From positions 404,754-468,753 of the forward strand of contig BTUU01000001.1 in assembly GCA_045863555.1 (NCBI GenBank): a stretch of 64,000 bases of DNA, read 5' to 3'. The notes under the pieces were generated by a model. It made no database searches and was not told where the DNA came from. It was given only the letters and a program-made list of their open reading frames with translations. Source of the DNA: JACRLV01 sp045863555. GTDB lineage: Bacteria > Planctomycetota > Phycisphaerae > UBA1845 > Fen-1342. Of this stretch, positions 25,101 to 32,915 are shown one piece after another. Position numbers and translations under genes: made by a program. Positions within the stretch are counted from its first letter, which is position 1, and every line of letters begins with the position of its first letter.

Positions 25101-25320
25101 GCAGCGCGTCGAACTGGAGCGATGGCTGGACGGGTGGAGCCGGGCGCTGGCGGAGATGAACTTCCTGCGGACGGGCTACGAGACGGAATCGCTGCTCGAT
25201 GTGCATTTCGTGACGGACGACGACATCGCCCGCAAATCGAGCTTCGCAGCGAAGATCGGCGCAGTGACCAATCCGGCGAAGAAGCTGCGGCTGGGCAACG
25301 CCGGCGGGGAGTCAAAGTAG
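22105..25320 (+). CDS. GAF-like / PEP-pyruvate-binding (PPDK N-type) / nucleotidyltransferase fusion
   Basis: 1071-residue cytoplasmic protein. About residues 10-140 look like a coiled coil plus GAF-type sensor (DLREREKELECLYAVEELAS). From about 350 an ATP-grasp PEP/pyruvate-binding domain begins with GGKAAGVLLARRIVEQ. Its ATP-binding region includes PLIVRSSSLLEDRVGAAFSG and GMGILIQEVVGRRVGDYYFP, and it ends near TPVDIEFAHDGEHLYLLQCR. No phosphohistidine swivel or PEP-barrel domain follows. Instead, after a region with FILMGPGRWGSRGDIKLGV, there is a C-terminal minimal nucleotidyltransferase (MYVFGSTETGSAGPGSDVDL, near 972-991). Substrate unknown. Its last 9 bases overlap the convergent phosphoesterase gene. 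Confidence 0.85.
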   Translation: MNRPSEPSTGPDGAAQTILRDLREREKELECLYAVEELASAPDEPLERVIEGIVAAIPAGWQFPDACQARIRIGALAAATAGYCETAWTQTAEIRVQGELAGTIEVSYRTAMPGADEGPFLKEERRLIETIADRLSNCLTHRKLLADMQEWRRAETRLAAQGAPEWRVILDLLARTDQSLLLRLARKMLNHLRRAGVRAADSLFRHFADSTDPDGDPRLDRNRPLGREEPVTPAQVVDRAFALAAAHLSHAEIVECIHQWIRHDRATFLVDALENERTPLMDVADAIDRYLHATAGEAALAAPVMKGLRASLIRRVLSDQLEYLSVAKDFLDIADLRDVLRHVTSRSEGRGKIGGKAAGVLLARRIVEQCAATHPLLADIRTPRTWYIASDALDQFIHDNHLEDVLAQKYKDIEEIRQEYPDIIQLFKNSHFAPNIVRGLSSLLDEAGDCPLIVRSSSLLEDRVGAAFSGKYKSLFLANQGDRNQRLAALLDAVAEVYASVLGPDPIEYRATRNLLDYQEGMGILIQEVVGRRVGDYYFPLAAGVAFSRNEFRWSPRIGREDGLLRLVPGLGTRAVDRVGDDFPILIAPGKPALRANATPDEIVRYSPRFVDLIDLKANRFETLAIGDFLRTVGRDIPHVDLLVSSYEHGMLRSPLPGQIDAAQNDWVVTCDGLLTRTPLVKQLAELLVVLERELRTPVDIEFAHDGEHLYLLQCRAQSAGRGAAPAPIPRDIAHQRIVFTARRFVSNGVVPNATHIVYVDPERYANLGSLEALAAVGRAVGRLNKVLPKRRFILMGPGRWGSRGDIKLGVRVTYSDINNTALLIEIARRTGQYTPDLSFGTHFFQDLVEAAIRYLPLYPDDEGVVFDEAFLTRSRNILADVAPDFAHLADVLRVIDVPASADGQVLRVLMNGDLDEAMAFLTPPDESAEVPQATEKMIEPAYQQFWRWRMRMAERIAAHVDAERFGVAAMYVFGSTETGSAGPGSDVDLLVHFRGSEQQRVELERWLDGWSRALAEMNFLRTGYETESLLDVHFVTDDDIARKSSFAAKIGAVTNPAKKLRLGNAGGESK

Positions 25321-26205
25321 CTCGCGCGTCGCTCCTTCCGGCGCGGCGGGGTCGAAGCGGATGAGGGCGAGCTCCGGACCGTCATGCGCGGCCGTCATGC
25401 ACCAGGTGCGACCGATCTGCTCGCGCCAGTAGCCGGTGAGGCGGGCGGATTCGTGGATGTGGCCGTGGAGGCCGGCCCGCGGCTGTCGCTCCTCGATAAA
25501 GCGGCGGATGGCGATGCTGCCGACGTGCACATCGATCGGGACGTGATCGACGAAGCGGCCGTCGAGGGCGGCGCGGTCGAGGTGTGAGCGGTAGGGCGGC
25601 GCGTGGGCGAGGAGCACGGCGTCCGCCATGTCGCGTCCGGCCGCGAGGCGTTCCAGATCTTCGGCGATGGTGCGGTAGCGCGTCTGCTCGGGCGGAATCG
25701 GAATCGTGCGGAGCCCCTCCTCGGGCGAGACGCAGCCCGGATCGACGTAGCGCGAGACGTCGTAACACTCCCAGTCCTTCAATCGAAACGGCGACGGCGG
25801 GACGCAGGCGTAGCCGTAGACGTCGACGCCTGCGATCTGCGTGCAGCGCTGGTTGGCGTACTCCCAGACGCCCTGGGCCGCGGCGGCGAGGAACGAGGCC
25901 TCGAAGATGCGCGGGTCGTCATTGCCGAGGATGAGCGCGATGCGCGGGTACCGGTCGCCGAGCGTCGCGCGGAGGCGTGTGAGGCGCGCGACGAGGAAGT
26001 CGTCGACGAAGGACTCGCGGGCCGGGTCGAAGGTCCCGAGCGACGTGGATGGGAGGAGGTCTCCGCCGAGGAGGACGGCCGCGGGCTGTTCGGCGGCGAT
26101 GCGTTCGAAGAGCGTACGGTAGCGCCGCGGATCGCCGTGGAGATCAGAGGCGAAGAACCAGGTGGCCACGCGAGCCTCATCGGCGGCCGGGACAGGACCG
26201 CTCAC
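25312..26205 (-). CDS. Metallophosphoesterase
   Basis: Calcineurin-like two-metal phosphoesterase, 297 residues, GTG start. Metal-binding motifs appear in order: FFASDLHGD, LLGGDLLP, LILGNDDPR, LLAHAPPYRSH and GLHGHIHES. A long insert between the GNDD and HAPP motifs (YACVPPSPFRLKDWECYDV) is seen in a subgroup of bacterial phosphoesterases of unknown substrate. Its 3' end overlaps the plus-strand fusion gene by 9 bases, and the two are convergent. Confidence 0.9.
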   Translation of the reverse strand: MSGPVPAADEARVATWFFASDLHGDPRRYRTLFERIAAEQPAAVLLGGDLLPSTSLGTFDPARESFVDDFLVARLTRLRATLGDRYPRIALILGNDDPRIFEASFLAAAAQGVWEYANQRCTQIAGVDVYGYACVPPSPFRLKDWECYDVSRYVDPGCVSPEEGLRTIPIPPEQTRYRTIAEDLERLAAGRDMADAVLLAHAPPYRSHLDRAALDGRFVDHVPIDVHVGSIAIRRFIEERQPRAGLHGHIHESARLTGYWREQIGRTWCMTAAHDGPELALIRFDPAAPEGATRELL

Positions 26206-26250
26206 CTCGATCGTACCGCGCGAGCGAGAGAAGCGCGGCAGGGCGAACGG

Positions 26251-26282
26251 AAAATGCAGAATGCAGAAACCCCGGCGTCCCG
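26251..26282. repeat. Second copy of the ATGCAGA repeat
   Basis: AAAATGCAGAATGCAGAAAC followed by CCCGGCGTCC, matching the copy at 2640. It sits upstream of the phosphoesterase gene. The flanking 26206-26375 has no gene. Confidence 0.5.
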
Positions 26283-26375
26283 GTGGTCGCTGGAACGGCG
26301 CTGGGGAGCGGGCACGAGAATTGCGGGTCGATTTTCTCCACAGCGTTCGCTGTCAATTTCGGGCATTGCGATCGT

Positions 26376-28202
26376 TCACGGGCAGGTAACGCCGAAACTC
26401 GACAGGAGGATCGTCAGGTCGCTGAGTGAGACCTCGCCGTCGGCGTCGATGTCGGACTGCGCGTCGAAATTCGGATCACCCGCGTCGTTCCCGAACGCGG
26501 CGAGGAGGCGCGCGAGGTCCGCGAGGTCGACGACGAAATCGCGGTTGATGTCTGCGAGGCACTGGCAGTCGTCCGGGATGGCGTCGTGGTTCACGTCGGC
26601 CGAGGTTCCGGCCGCGATGTCATCCGCGTCGCCGATTCCGTTGCCGTTGCAGTCGAAATCGCCGATGCGCTTGAACCAGATGTCCTGCTCGCCGTTGAAC
26701 GTGGCCGCGTACGCGAGGCTGGCGCCGACGTCGTCGGAGATCATGTCGTAGTAGTCGCCGAGCTTCTGCTGAATCGGCCAGCCGAGGTGACTATCGAAGA
26801 CGGGCGAGATGACGACGCTCGGCGACCAGGTCAGGCCGCCGTCGAGCGAGCGTGTGTAGCGCATTTCGGATTGGTTCGGCGTGCCGGGCGTGGGGTCGTT
26901 GCTGGTATCGAGATAGACGACGTCGAGGCGGCCGCTCGGGGCGATCGAGAGCGTGCCGAACCACTGCCAGGTATTTGAGCCGGTCGGGCCGTCGTTGATG
27001 CGAAGGGGTGTGGACCACGTGACGCCTCGATCGGTGCTGCGGCTGAAATAGACGTCGTGCGGGTCGGGGCCGCTGGGGTTGATGTTGGCGAGGACGTAGA
27101 TGTTGCCGCGATTGGCGCCAGTGGAATGATCGGTGACGAGCGTCATCTGACCGAGCAGGCCGCCGGGGTTCGGCCCACCTGCCGTTGCGATCGAGTACGA
27201 ACCAACGAACGGGAGAGACGTGGAAAGGTCAAAGGACGGCGTCGAGGCCGCGTCCTGAGCGTTGCTGGAACGGGCGAGACGAAACGACGAGCTATTGCCC
27301 CACGAACGCCCCGCAACGTAGAACGCGCCGTCGGGAGCGACGTCGGCCGTGCCCCATTTCGGCGGCTGCGGAATCGCGACCGGCTGCGACCACGTCACGC
27401 CCGCGTCGAGCGAGCGGCTGAAGCAGTCGGGCCCGCAGCAGCCGGCGTCGTCCCACGCGGCATAGACCTGATCGCGGCCGATGCCGTCGGTTCGGTCGAA
27501 GGCGATCCAGGCCTTGTCGCCGCCGAATGCGGGGAACGGGCCGGCCCAGGTGCGGCCGCCGTCGGTGGAGGTGAACGAATCGCACAGAAATGTGCTCAGC
27601 AGCGAGAAATAGACGAAATTCCCACGTGTATCCGAGCGCAGGACGGGGTCGGACCGGAACGTGCCGGGCGTGAGGACGCCGGGGAAGGTCCAGGTGTGGC
27701 CGCCGTCGCGGGAGTATGCGTAGCCGGCCTGGCGGAAGTCGGACAGCTGCGAATCGAACTGTCGCCATCCGATGGCGAGGCGGTTGGGATGGAGCGGGTC
27801 CCGGCACATCGAGGGCTCGTTCGCGGCATCGCCGAGAATGTTCAGGCCGTCGGCATTGACGTTGACCTGGACGCCGGGGTCGGGGAGACCGCGGGGAAAT
27901 GTCGCGGGCGGCGAGGTCGCGGGATTCGTCGGCTTGAGGTGCGGGCCATGCGGTCGTTCGTTCTGCTGGTCCCGGGAGGGGGGTGGGGAGAATCGCGCGT
28001 CGTCGACGATGCCGGTGTCGACGAACTGAAGGCCGCCGCCGTGGATGATCGGAAAGCCGGGGGCGAGCCTGGGCCGCTGGATCAACGCGCGAGGGGCGTC
28101 GGAGCCCGGTGCGCTCGGGGCGGCGGCCGTCAGCGCGATGAGCGTCGTGAGCAGAGGGATCCGCGTGAGTGCCGGATGGGGCGGATGGAAGATGCGACTC
28201 AT
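26376..28202 (-). CDS. Secreted sialidase-fold (BNR) propeller protein with calcium repeat and dockerin (second copy)
   Basis: 608-residue paralogue of the 9537-11231 protein, with a longer N-terminus. Signal peptide covers about residues 1-32. Shared blocks include VQVNVNADGLNILGDAANEP, LAIGWRQFDSQLSDFRQAGY and SRDGGHTWTFPGVLTPGTFR, plus WFGTLSIAPSGRLDVV and QQKLGDYYDMISDDVGASLA. It ends with the calcium repeat DFDCNGNGIGDADDIAAGTS and a dockerin-like pair (VDLADLARLLAAFG, VSLSDLTILLSSFG). The segment around DAGCCGPDCFSRS has a Cys cluster matching YYGCCGNNVFTRS in the paralogue. Ligand unknown. The pair probably arose by duplication. Confidence 0.85.
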   Translation of the reverse strand: MSRIFHPPHPALTRIPLLTTLIALTAAAPSAPGSDAPRALIQRPRLAPGFPIIHGGGLQFVDTGIVDDARFSPPPSRDQQNERPHGPHLKPTNPATSPPATFPRGLPDPGVQVNVNADGLNILGDAANEPSMCRDPLHPNRLAIGWRQFDSQLSDFRQAGYAYSRDGGHTWTFPGVLTPGTFRSDPVLRSDTRGNFVYFSLLSTFLCDSFTSTDGGRTWAGPFPAFGGDKAWIAFDRTDGIGRDQVYAAWDDAGCCGPDCFSRSLDAGVTWSQPVAIPQPPKWGTADVAPDGAFYVAGRSWGNSSSFRLARSSNAQDAASTPSFDLSTSLPFVGSYSIATAGGPNPGGLLGQMTLVTDHSTGANRGNIYVLANINPSGPDPHDVYFSRSTDRGVTWSTPLRINDGPTGSNTWQWFGTLSIAPSGRLDVVYLDTSNDPTPGTPNQSEMRYTRSLDGGLTWSPSVVISPVFDSHLGWPIQQKLGDYYDMISDDVGASLAYAATFNGEQDIWFKRIGDFDCNGNGIGDADDIAAGTSADVNHDAIPDDCQCLADINRDFVVDLADLARLLAAFGNDAGDPNFDAQSDIDADGEVSLSDLTILLSSFGVTCP

Positions 28203-28311
28203 GGGTTCAGCCTCGAAGGGTCGGAGCGGCTGTTCCGCGACGAAATTTGATCGTGGACAGACAGGATCGATTGTAGACTGTCGGCCGGGCCTGATTCAAT
28301 GAAAACCAGTC

Positions 28312-28824
28312 ATGCGTGCAACGGACCGCGCTGAGCGGATGGAGGATGACGTGGGCGGGGCATTTCGACTGGTCGCGTTGCCGAAGGAGCGTTTTGCCGC
28401 GTTTTTCGCGCTATCCGAGGCGGAATTGCGGTCGCGCGGGGCGCGGCGGATGGTCGTGGATGACAAGCCGGGCTATCCGTGCCGGGTGAGCCTCGCAGAT
28501 GCCGAGATCGGCGAGACGGTGGTGCTGCTGCCGTTCATGCATCACGACGTGGAGACGCCGTACCGGGCGGGCGGGCCGATTTTCGTGCGCGAGCGGGCGG
28601 AGACGGCGACGCCGGGCGTGGGCGAGGTGCCAGTGATGTTCCGGCATCGGCTGCTGTCGCTGCGCGGGTATACGGCGGAGGGGATGATGGCTGCGGCGAA
28701 GGTGTCGCCGGGGGCGGAGCTGGAGGCCGCGATCGCGGGGCTGTTTGTGGAACGGGAAGTTGCATATCTGCATGTGCATAACGCGGGGCCGGGGTGTTTC
28801 AATTGTCGGGTGGAGCGGATGTAG
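28312..28824 (+). CDS. DUF1203 family protein
   Basis: 170 residues, matching the DUF1203 family across its length. Recognisable motifs are KPGYPCRVSLADAEIGETVV, LLPFMHHDVETPYRAGGPIF and FRHRLLSLRGYTAEGMM, ending in VAYLHVHNAGPGCFNCRVER. The conserved His pair and the Cys residues at the end suggest metal or ligand binding. Function is not known. The exact start is uncertain, since another ATG lies nine codons downstream. Confidence 0.85.
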   Translation: MRATDRAERMEDDVGGAFRLVALPKERFAAFFALSEAELRSRGARRMVVDDKPGYPCRVSLADAEIGETVVLLPFMHHDVETPYRAGGPIFVRERAETATPGVGEVPVMFRHRLLSLRGYTAEGMMAAAKVSPGAELEAAIAGLFVEREVAYLHVHNAGPGCFNCRVERM

Positions 28825-28839
28825 CGCTCTTGCCCTAGC

Positions 28840-29757
28840 GTGTTTTCCGAGGGGCCGGATATCTCAACTACTCACGAAACGCGCCGGCGCGACTTCGTAC
28901 TCGTTGCGGCTCTCTTGTACGCGCGTGCGAACAGAGAACGCCCGCGTGCCAACTCGTTCATCGTCTTGCAGGCGGCGATGACCGCGGCCGGGGCCGCTGA
29001 TCGACGATGGCGCGGCCGCTGGTCGTCGCTGTATCACGGCGACGTAAAGGACCGTGAATATAGCGCCTGGTACCGAACGTTGATCGGACTGGCGCGGGTC
29101 GAGGCGGAAGATGTGAAGCTGCTCGAAGGGCGCGGAGATCTCGCGAAGCCTGCACCGCCCCTCTTCACCGCGTGCTGGCTCACGGCGCGCGGACGGAGAT
29201 TGGCGCGCCGGCTGTTAGCGCAGTATCCCGAGTGGTACGCCAGGCCGCGGCCGGCGCTCCCGCGGACCACCAATCAGCAAACGGATCTAGAACGTATGCA
29301 ACGGAGACCGCTCATGCCGAACAAGAAATCGCCGACCAGCCCGATCGATGAGTACCTCGCAGACGTTTCGCCGATCCAGCGCGCTGCCCTTCGCAGACTC
29401 CGTCGGGCGATCCATGCGGCCGCGCCGGGGGCGGAGGAGTGCATCAGCTATCAGCTCGCGGGATTTCGGTATCGGGGGAAGATGCTCGTGGCGATGGGGG
29501 CGACTGAGAAACACTGCGCCTTCTACCTGATGAGCAGCACGATCGTGCCGGCGCATGCGGCGGAGCTGGCGAAATATGACACGAGCAAGGGCACGATCCG
29601 GTTTGAGCCCGAGCGGCCGCTGCCGGCGACTCTGGTGAAGAAACTGGTGAAGGCGCGGATCGTGGAAAACGGCGGGGGGAAAGAGCGAAGAGCGAAAACC
29701 GAAGAGCGAAATCAGGCTCGGTCAGCCTCCAACAGACGACCTCGCGAGGCCGAATAA
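28840..29757 (+). CDS. DUF1801/YdhG-like domain protein with unrelated N-terminal extension
   Basis: 305-residue ORF from a GTG. Residues from about 159 (MPNKKSPTSPIDEYLADVSP) are a DUF1801-like domain: RAALRRLRRAIHAAAPGAEE, CISYQLAGFRYRGKML, HCAFYLMSSTIVPAHAAELA and FEPERPLPATLVKKLVKARI. The internal ATG at 29314 has its own GGAGA seven bases upstream and may be the true start of a separate gene. The upstream half (SSLYHGDVKDREYSAWYRTL, ACWLTARGRRLARRLLAQYP) resembles a small winged-helix-like protein. No stop separates the halves. Codon use is less GC-biased than the neighbours. Confidence 0.6.
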   Translation: MFSEGPDISTTHETRRRDFVLVAALLYARANRERPRANSFIVLQAAMTAAGAADRRWRGRWSSLYHGDVKDREYSAWYRTLIGLARVEAEDVKLLEGRGDLAKPAPPLFTACWLTARGRRLARRLLAQYPEWYARPRPALPRTTNQQTDLERMQRRPLMPNKKSPTSPIDEYLADVSPIQRAALRRLRRAIHAAAPGAEECISYQLAGFRYRGKMLVAMGATEKHCAFYLMSSTIVPAHAAELAKYDTSKGTIRFEPERPLPATLVKKLVKARIVENGGGKERRAKTEERNQARSASNRRPREAE

Positions 29758-29805
29758 GGGAAGGCAGTGCGTACCCACCGTACTCGCATCTTCGACTTCC
29801 CCCGC

Positions 29806-29811
29806 TAGAAT
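29806..29811 (+). promoter_or_regulatory. -10 element for the DUF58 gene, leaderless position
   Basis: TAGAAT followed by six bases and then GTG at 29818, so the predicted +1 is the G of the start codon. No Shine-Dalgarno and no good -35 box. Confidence 0.5.
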
Positions 29812-29817
29812 CCGGCC

Positions 29818-30765
29818 GTGAGCACCAGACCCTCGCGCCCCGCGTCCGCGCCGCCTGCCCCGCCCGCGCGGGCTGTTGCCAGCGATCGTGACGATCTTCT
29901 CAGCGCGGAGTTCATGTCGAAGCTAGACCAGCTCGAGTTGATCAGCCGCAAGATCTTCGCGGGACGGATGAAGGGCGAGCGGAGAAGCAAGCGGCGGGGG
30001 GAGAGCGTCGAGTTTGCCGATTATCGCAATTATGTCGTCGGCGACGATCTGCGATTCCTCGACTGGAACATCTACGCCCGGCTGGAGCGGCTGCTGCTGA
30101 AGCTGTTCCAGGAGGAAGAGGACCTGAACGTCAGCCTGCTCTTCGACGTGTCGAAGAGCATGAACTGGGGCAACCCGAACAAGGGTGTCTATACGAAGCG
30201 GGTCGCGGCGGCGCTCGCGTACATCGGCCTCGTGAACTACGACCGCGTCAGCCTGTACGGTTATAACGACAAGCTGGTGCACGAGATGCGCGCGGTCCGC
30301 GGGCGGCGGCTGGCGTCGCAGATGATCACCTTCCTGCGGAAGATCGAGCTGGAGGGCGTGTCGAATTTCGCCGTGGCGGCCCGCCGGTTCGCGCTGCGGC
30401 ACCGCGGCAAGGGCGTGGTCGTCGTCATCAGCGATTTCATGGATAAAGGCGGATTTGCGGACGGACTGCGTTACCTCCTGGGCCGGAACATGGACATATA
30501 CGTCATCCAGGTGCTGAGCCCGGAGGAGATCGACCCGACCCTGACGGGCGACCTGAAGCTGGTGGACGTCGAGGACGAAGACGTGGCCGAAGTGACGATC
30601 AGCAAGCCGCTGCTGACCAAGTACAAGGCGATGCTTCAGGCGTACTGCACGGATTTGAAGGACTACTGCACGCGGCGGGGGATCACGTATCTCTTCACGA
30701 GCACGCGGGTGCCGTTTGATACGCTGGTGATGTCGTATCTCCGGCAGCGGGGACTGGTCCGATGA
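29818..30765 (+). CDS. DUF58 domain protein
   Basis: 315 residues, GTG start. DUF58 proteins usually act with MoxR ATPases and VWA proteins in envelope or metal-insertion processes. The DUF58 core is RRGESVEFADYRNYVVGDDL followed by RFLDWNIYARLERLLLKLFQ. A VWA-like MIDAS segment follows, SLLFDVSKSMNW. A second acidic motif appears in VVVISDFMDKGGF. The C-terminus LMSYLRQRGLV-type ending is usual. It is 16 bases upstream of the BatA-like gene and so operonic with it. The MoxR gene that normally precedes it is missing here. Confidence 0.92.
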   Translation: MSTRPSRPASAPPAPPARAVASDRDDLLSAEFMSKLDQLELISRKIFAGRMKGERRSKRRGESVEFADYRNYVVGDDLRFLDWNIYARLERLLLKLFQEEEDLNVSLLFDVSKSMNWGNPNKGVYTKRVAAALAYIGLVNYDRVSLYGYNDKLVHEMRAVRGRRLASQMITFLRKIELEGVSNFAVAARRFALRHRGKGVVVVISDFMDKGGFADGLRYLLGRNMDIYVIQVLSPEEIDPTLTGDLKLVDVEDEDVAEVTISKPLLTKYKAMLQAYCTDLKDYCTRRGITYLFTSTRVPFDTLVMSYLRQRGLVR

Positions 30766-30781
30766 CGCCCGACGGTGAACG

Positions 30782-32857
30782 ATGAGCTTTCTGAACCCGT
30801 GGGTAGCACTCGGCCTGGCGGCGGTGGCAATCCCCGCGCTGGTGATCCTCTATTTTCTGAAGCTGCGGCGGCGCGAGGAGCGCGTACCCTCGACGTTTCT
30901 CTGGCGTCGGGCCGTGCAGGATCTCCAGGTGAACGCGCCGTTCCAGCGGCTGCGGAAAAACCTGCTGCTGCTGCTGCAACTGCTCATTCTCGGGGCGGCG
31001 CTTTTTGCCCTGGCGCGGCCGATCGTGAAGACGGACGTGGCGGATGAGACGAGCATCGTGCTGATGATCGACCGCTCGGCGTCGATGAAGGCGGTCGAGG
31101 GAAACCGGACGCGATTTGACCTCGCGAAGGAACAGGCCGTTCGCTACCTCCAGACGCTGAACCGGACGAGCGAGAGCTGGTGGTCGTTCCTCGGGTTCGG
31201 CGGCGCGGATGTGAAGTCGCGCGTCATGGTGGTCGCGTTTTCTGACCGGCCGCAGGTGATCTGCCCGTTCACGACAAATGCGTCCGAGGCGATCAGCCTC
31301 GTCGAGGATCTGACGCCGACGGACGGGCAGACCAACCTGACAGAGGCGGTGAAGCTGGCGCAGGCGTACATGATGCCCGGCCGGGGAAATGTCGAGACCG
31401 GCACCGGCGAGGCGGGCGGGGGGGCGTCGACGGGCGCGAGCGGCGGCGCGCCGATCATCCAGAACCCGGTAAGTCCGGAGACGTCGTCGCGGCTGGTGCT
31501 GTTCTCGGACGGGTGCATCGCGAACGTCGAGGAGGTTCCGTTGATGGGCGGCCCGGTCACGCTCATTCCCGCCGGCGAATCGAAGGACAACGTGGGCATC
31601 ACGGCGCTGCGGATCGCACGGAACTACGAGAAACCGGAGATCCTCGACGTTTTCGCGCAGGTTCAGAATTTCGGCCCGGAGACGGTGACGACCGACGTGA
31701 CGCTCTTCGTCGACGGGGAGTTCAGCCAGGGACGCGTCGAGACCATCACGCTCGGTCCGCCCGCCGACCCCTCGGCGGCCGGGGGCGGCGCGGGCGAGGA
31801 GCCGCTTTCGAGCCGGGCGTCGCTGAGCTTCCAGTTTCCGCTCGACCGCGCGGCCGTGATCGAGGCCCGGATCTCGCGCGGGGATGCACTCGCGACGGAC
31901 AATCGCGCGTACGCGGTCGTGCCGCCGCCCAAAAAGCTGTCGGTGCTGCTTGTGACGGAGAACAACCCGTTTCTCGAATTCGTCCTGAAGAACCTGCCGC
32001 TGGAGCGATGGAAGTACTTGACGCCCGCGCAATACGAGGCGGCGGCCGCGGAGCAGCAGATCGACGGTCGGTCCGTGTACGACGCGATCATCTTCGACAA
32101 GTACGTCCCGAAGGAGCTGCCGACCGGGAATTTCATCTTCTTCCAGGCCGTCCCGCCGCTGGAGGCCGTGAAGAGCGAGGGCGAGATCGAGGATTACCGG
32201 CTGATGTGGTGGGATGAGACGCATCCCCTGCTGCGGCATGTGCAGCTCGACTACGTCGATATCGCCAAAGGCATCAAGCTCTCGCTGCCGCGGCAGGCGA
32301 TGGTTCTCGCCGACGGGCAGCAGGGGCCGGTGATCGCCCGCTATGGCGTCGAGGGGCGGCAGTTCCTCATTGTCGGTTTCGCGATCGAGAACAGCACCTG
32401 GTGGATGAAGGAGAGTTTTCCCGTCTTCATGTACAACGCCGTCCGCTACATGGGAGATGCCGACCTGCTTTCGGAGCAGGAACCGACCCGGCCGGGCGAA
32501 CCCCTCCGAATTCCGATGCCGCCGGATGTGACGCGGGCGGTGGTCGTGCGGGCGGACAATTCGCGCGTCGAGGTCTTTGCCGATCCGACGCGGATGGCGC
32601 GCTTCGCGGGGACGAGCGAAGTCGGCATCTACAAGGCGGAGCCGGGCCTCCCCGGCCGCGATACGTTCGCGGTCAACCTCGCCGATCCGGCAGAGAGCGA
32701 CATCCGGCCGCGGTCGTTCTCGGTCGGCGGCCAGGCGGTCGAGGTCGGTGAGAAGATCCGGCTGCAAACGCCGGAGATCTGGCGCTGGTTCGTGGGCGCG
32801 GCGCTCGCGATCCTGCTGCTGGAGTGGTATGTGTACAATCGGCGAGTTATGATCTGA
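30782..32857 (+). CDS. BatA-like membrane protein with von Willebrand factor A domain
   Basis: 691 residues. The N-terminal double-membrane module (SFLNPWVALGLAAVAIPALV, LLLLLQLLILGAALFALARP) is the BatA family hallmark. A periplasmic VWA domain follows with MIDAS motif LMIDRSASMKAVEG, TPTDGQTNLTEA and LVLFSDGCIANVEE. Residues 330-640 are a large periplasmic part. A final helix, FVGAALAILLLEWYVYN, sits at the C-terminus. It probably works with the adjacent DUF58 protein in envelope stress or protein maturation; the substrate is unknown. Confidence 0.9.
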   Translation: MSFLNPWVALGLAAVAIPALVILYFLKLRRREERVPSTFLWRRAVQDLQVNAPFQRLRKNLLLLLQLLILGAALFALARPIVKTDVADETSIVLMIDRSASMKAVEGNRTRFDLAKEQAVRYLQTLNRTSESWWSFLGFGGADVKSRVMVVAFSDRPQVICPFTTNASEAISLVEDLTPTDGQTNLTEAVKLAQAYMMPGRGNVETGTGEAGGGASTGASGGAPIIQNPVSPETSSRLVLFSDGCIANVEEVPLMGGPVTLIPAGESKDNVGITALRIARNYEKPEILDVFAQVQNFGPETVTTDVTLFVDGEFSQGRVETITLGPPADPSAAGGGAGEEPLSSRASLSFQFPLDRAAVIEARISRGDALATDNRAYAVVPPPKKLSVLLVTENNPFLEFVLKNLPLERWKYLTPAQYEAAAAEQQIDGRSVYDAIIFDKYVPKELPTGNFIFFQAVPPLEAVKSEGEIEDYRLMWWDETHPLLRHVQLDYVDIAKGIKLSLPRQAMVLADGQQGPVIARYGVEGRQFLIVGFAIENSTWWMKESFPVFMYNAVRYMGDADLLSEQEPTRPGEPLRIPMPPDVTRAVVVRADNSRVEVFADPTRMARFAGTSEVGIYKAEPGLPGRDTFAVNLADPAESDIRPRSFSVGGQAVEVGEKIRLQTPEIWRWFVGAALAILLLEWYVYNRRVMI

Positions 32858-32863
32858 ATCGCG

Positions 32864-32889
32864 GGCGGCCCCTGATCGTGCGGGCCGCC
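32864..32889 (+). other. Strong GC hairpin after the BatA-like gene
   Basis: GGCGGCCC and GGGCCGCC form an 8-bp stem with a 10-base loop, between the BatA stop and the next gene. No U-run follows, so it may be an attenuator or mRNA-stabilising element rather than an intrinsic terminator. Confidence 0.45.
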
Positions 32890-32915
32890 GGAGGCCGGAT
32901 TCACGAGGCGGATCG

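Noticed and set aside
32832..32837. TACAAT inside the end of the BatA-like gene
   Set aside because: It encodes the Tyr-Asn of the final helix, and there is no start codon at a sensible distance before 32916. Treated as chance.
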